Assembly (NCBI GenBank): GCA_018257865.1
Contig: JAEUBA010000169.1
Location: forward strand, 1 to 34,086
Source of the DNA: Stereocaulon alpinum
Taxonomy: Eukaryota; Ascomycota; Lecanoromycetes; Lecanorales; Stereocaulaceae
DNA length: 34,086 nt
Direction: 5' to 3'
A program made the position numbers and the translations under genes. Under the pieces are notes generated by a model, which was not told the DNA's origin, did no database searches, and worked only from the letters and a program-made list of their open reading frames with translations. This document shows, piece after piece, positions 31,600-34,086 of the stretch; position 1 is the stretch's first letter; each line of letters begins with the position of its first letter.

Positions 31600-32480
31600 T
31601 TATTATACTAACTAATATTATTATTACTACGCTAAGAAGGGCCTTAAGGAAGGCCTTAGTTACTAGGAGCTATAGCGCCGCTGCTAGGACATATCCTTAA
31701 AGCCCTTTACTACTACTAATATTTACGGCGGTCTATAGCTGCGAGGAATTGATTAAGGGTAGTATTAATATCGGGAGGATCGATATTAGACTGGAATTCT
31801 ACGTCTAGGCCGTTCTAAATAATATCGAGCTGGTTATAGACCGTGTTAAGTTTCGCTACGCGTGCGGCGCAGACGATAGCTATAGTATATTCCCTTAGTT
31901 CTCTATATTATACTACGTTATTAATTATATACCTTTCCTTCAATAGTTATACTATACCGATATTCTTCGGAGGTCCGAACCGTTCTATTAAAAAGGAAAC
32001 CTACTTATCTAGCTCGCTTCCGTACGTTAGGAGATGTTTCTCCGCGTTAGTAAGCTAGGACGTATACTATTTAAGTGCCTCCCCGCGAAGATATAATTAG
32101 AGGTTAGCACGGACGTGTTCCGTTCCCTTAGTACGTATAATATCCTTAATTCTATCGATAAAGATAATAATATTACGAAAGAATATTTCCTTACTAGTAT
32201 ACTCTATACTAGGTCCTATATCCGAAGACTTATTATTATAAAATAGATCGAAAAAACCGATGTCTCTAGGGTTAAAGCGGGGACCTTAGGGGCTATTATT
32301 AGGCTCCCTAGGGAGTCTAGGTACTCCTAAGGGTCCTTATAGCCTAGGAGGGCCTTAAGGGAGTTAATTCTCCCGTAAGAAGCGGGAGATAGCATTTATA
32401 ATTATTACTTCGATATCGATATTACTTAGTATCTGCTGTCTGCTGCTATTACTTATAGGACCGGAATCCGCTATATTACG
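31600..32480 (-). pseudogene. E3 Gag
   Basis: On the minus strand the frame reads GPRFNPRDIGFFDLFY, FFRNIIIFIDRIKDIIRTKG, LIERFGPPKNIGIV and AKLNTVYNQLDII. This is the capsid pattern of a fungal gypsy lineage whose Gag has a conserved FVDR-like stretch followed by a QF or RF core. Stops are TAG/TAA at likely Trp or Gln codons (TNAEKHLLTYGSELDK*V). The N-terminal part further right is harder to read. The plus-strand open frame at 31843-32058 is a shadow of this gene. Confidence 0.85.
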
Positions 32481-33567
32481 ATATATCTCTTTAGTAGCTT
32501 AAGACGGTACTTAAGAAGTAGTAGGAGGTAACTTGTTAACTAATTACTAAGATAAATTACTAGTTGGTAGAGTAACTATGCTCTGTTAAAGGTAGTGTTC
32601 GAAGGCTTTAACGTCTGCCCGTAATACCGCCTTATCGACTACCTAGCTGTCTAGCTAGGCTACCTGAGGAGTAAAGCCTAGGTCTGCGGAAGCCTCTCGT
32701 AAAGCTAACCTAGTATAGGTTATCTGTGTAGGTAGCTCTTATAAACGGACTCGTTTTAGCTGAGGGTATATAGTAGTAATATTCCTAATAGCAGAACGGG
32801 TACTCTATAAGATAACGTTATAGTAGGCGTATCTACTCTCTAAGAATAAGCAGAGCTGGTATACCTTAATAATACTACTACGGGGTAGCTCCTATATTAG
32901 AGGGGGTAATAATAATAAGGAAGCTAGCTTAGCTATTTCTTTCTACTAAAACGATAAAAGCAGCTAGGTATAAGGGTACGTAAGTAGGAAGCAATTAATA
33001 GGTTCCGAAAGGCTTTGGTAATAAGTAGCGAGGTAAAGAGTTTCTCTTATAAGAAGTAGGAGTTTATTGGGGAAGTAAGGTAAGGGGTACTTTCCTTCCG
33101 ACCCCCGGTTACGATGTGCTGAGCGTCCCTTCCTAATTCGGTGACTCGTATAGTGCGATAAGGTGAGGCCTAAGAGGCCTAGTAGGTCAGCTGGCCTAGT
33201 AGATACTATATAGTAGAAGCTGTAGATATAGTATTCCTTTTCCTAGCAGACGGGGTCTTACAGCCCTACTGCTACTATCTTAGGGCTCTGCGGCTCGGCC
33301 AGGCGGTGGTTGCTATGTTATAATAAGATCGGAACAGGCGAAGCTGCAGGGTGAGGCTATGGTATCGACCTATTAGCAGAATACGTTAATAGGAGGTGAG
33401 ATGGGTGCGGAAGTATCTTATAAGGGCTTGTTAGGGTCTTCGTATATAAGCTCTAGAGCTCTAAACGGAAGATAAGCGGAGGTAGGCTAGATTTAGTACT
33501 ATAAGGACAGCTGTTAGTGTATAAGACGATCGAATAGTATCTTTATACATTAGTTTTGGCTACTAGA
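32481..33567 (-). other. E3 5' leader and unassigned N-terminal region
   Basis: No clear domain was read here. It lies between Gag and the primer-binding site and may hold the N-terminal part of Gag and an untranslated leader. Base composition is less RIP-biased than in the left half of the window: TpG and CpA occur in places such as gatgtgctgagcg and ggtgaggc. Confidence 0.5.
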
Positions 33568-33580
33568 GCCGTTGCTACCA
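33568..33580 (-). promoter_or_regulatory. E3 tRNA primer-binding site
   Basis: The minus strand reads tggtagcaacggc one base after the 5' LTR. TGG complements the CCA end of a tRNA, so minus-strand DNA synthesis would be primed by a tRNA ending in CCGTTGCTACCA. Which tRNA it is cannot be told here. It contrasts with the self-priming signal of E2. Confidence 0.7.
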
Positions 33581-33581
33581 T

Positions 33582-33700
33582 TATTATAGCCTATTTCTAT
33601 AAGAGTGTAAGATAGTTCTATTCTACCTAGCTAATATACTACTTTCTATAGATACTAAGCTTACTAAGCGAAAGCTTAGTACTATACTATAACTATAACA
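33582..33700 (-). repeat. E3 5' LTR (right)
   Basis: 119 bp from tattatagcc to actataaca, followed by the TSD tagac (33701-33705). It is more mutated than the left LTR. Confidence 0.95.
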
Positions 33701-33705
33701 TAGAC

Positions 33706-33966
33706 GTACTATAATAAGCCTAGGACGTAGGCGAATATCGCACTTATTAATATAAAGTAATTTGCTTTATTAGCTAATATAGTAATCGCGTATAGGAAAG
33801 GGGAAGTATTTATTATAATCCTATATAAGACTCTACTAGTAAGTAACGATAGTTATAATAGAGCTACGTAGTATAGAGCTATATAGTTAGATAAGCCTAG
33901 CGTACTAAATAAGCTAGTAGGCTTAAAAGAGGTCTTTTTAGAAGAACTATCTAATAGCCTTAATAT
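33706..33966 (+). pseudogene. Element H, protease to RT linker, downstream of E3
   Basis: With E3 and one tagac removed, the protease frame runs on: TYYNKPRT, ANIALINIK, FALLANIVIAYRKGEVFII and LKEVFLEELSNSLN. The last resembles the stretch just before RT in Ty3/gypsy Pol, where the protein reads F..LF.E......LP. At about 33967 the frame is cut by a tgat microsatellite and a repeat, so RT is missing. Confidence 0.75.
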
Positions 33967-34046
33967 ATTGATTGATTGATTGATTTATACGCCTATTCTA
34001 GTATCTATATATACTAATAAGGGTGTTCTCTTATATTATTAGGAAA
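33967..34046. repeat. tgat microsatellite plus 62-bp repeat shared with 8404-8465
   Basis: Four copies of a gattgatt-type unit lead into ttatacgcctattctag, which repeats 8404-8465 for about 62 bp. It truncates element H just before RT, so it marks the edge of a later insertion or a deletion. On the minus strand it looks like the 3' end of a non-LTR element with a short repeat tail. Bases 34047-34086 are unassigned. Confidence 0.7.
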
Positions 34047-34086
34047 TCTAGGGGGGTTAAAGGCCCTCTAGACGCGAAAGAAACCT

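Larger units (their letters stand above)
26205..33700 (-). mobile_element. E3: complete Ty3/gypsy element with chromodomain, 7496 bp, TSD tagac
   Basis: Two 119-bp LTRs with 8-bp terminal inverted repeats (tattatag...ctataaca, expected TGTTATAG...CTATAACA), flanked by tagac at 26200-26204 and 33701-33705. Gag and Pol read on the minus strand. A tRNA-type primer site adjoins the right LTR, which is thus the 5' LTR. Its protease and Gag belong to a different fungal lineage from E0/E2. The LTR differences seen are transitions at TpG or CpA. No clear purine tract is visible next to the left LTR. It is inserted in element H's protease. Confidence 0.96.

Noticed and set aside
31843..32058. Plus-strand 71-codon open frame
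   Set aside because: It is antisense to the well-supported E3 Gag, shows no domain, and its start and composition are what chance gives opposite a capsid gene. It is not in the 3' position of the other antisense genes.
26205..33700. E3 LTR starting at tgtttc (26215 and 33592)
   Set aside because: An LTR of 109 bp starting there looked plausible at first, but it gave no TSD (tagcc versus tagac). Starting at tattatag gives 8-bp inverted ends and a perfect tagac TSD.
1..34086. CRISPR, prokaryotic operons, tRNA or rRNA genes
   Set aside because: No regular spacer arrays, ribosome-binding sites or RNA gene signatures were seen. The repeats present are LTRs, a minisatellite and microsatellites of a fungal genome. 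The tRNA-like ccgttgctacca at 33569-33580 is a primer site.

Overview
The window is a block of nested, decayed LTR retrotransposons from what is most likely a filamentous ascomycete (Pezizomycotina). CpA and TpG are rare while CpG and TpA are common. Almost every in-frame stop is TAG or TAA at a site where related proteins have Gln or Trp. Cys, His and Asp of conserved motifs have become Tyr, Tyr and Asn. Paired LTRs differ by transitions wherever I compared them. This is the footprint of repeat-induced point mutation (RIP). I see no intact host gene, tRNA, rRNA or CRISPR array; nearly all that can be read is transposon.

Layout. (1) 1-3987: the 3' half of a Ty3/gypsy chromovirus (E0, + strand): integrase, chromodomain, a long 3' region with a decayed antisense gene, a polypurine tract and an LTR. 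(2) 3699-5153: the same LTR serves as 5' LTR of a second, gag-only element that ends in a 50-bp LTR fragment. (3) 5154-9024: poorly readable remnants, including a solo LTR (6585-7091, 5-bp TSD) that carries another solo LTR inside it (6802-7008, 5-bp TSD). (4) 9030-15591: complete chromovirus E1 (+), 357-bp LTRs, TSD cttct. (5) 15652-16140: a second copy of bases 1-488, cut off by two tandem minus-oriented 309-bp LTRs (16141-16776). (6) 17040-33966: plus-strand coding remnants including the gag-protease region of a host element H, split by two complete minus-strand chromoviruses: E2 (18563-25528, 249-bp LTRs, TSD cctag) and E3 (26205-33700, 119-bp LTRs, TSD tagac). Taking out each insert with one TSD copy joins H's reading frame again. 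(7) 33967-34086: a repeat shared with 8404-8465.

Two signals go beyond routine annotation. First, E0, E1 and E2 each carry, between the chromodomain and the 3' LTR, a decayed reading frame on the strand opposite to gag-pol. Each has coiled-coil-like or charged sequence; E2's has a TATA box and E0's has intron-like signals. A fourth case may lie next to the tandem LTRs. Second, E2 and the E0-type LTR have no tRNA-type primer site in the place expected. Instead a 9-base motif just inside the 5' LTR is the exact reverse complement of a 9-base motif inside the LTR, and the one base that differs between the families has changed on both sides. This fits Tf1/sushi-type self-primed reverse transcription.

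RIP load differs by layer. Bases 1-18560 are saturated. E2 and E3, which interrupt older sequence, keep more CpA, and E2's antisense region (about 18890-20350) is the best preserved stretch.
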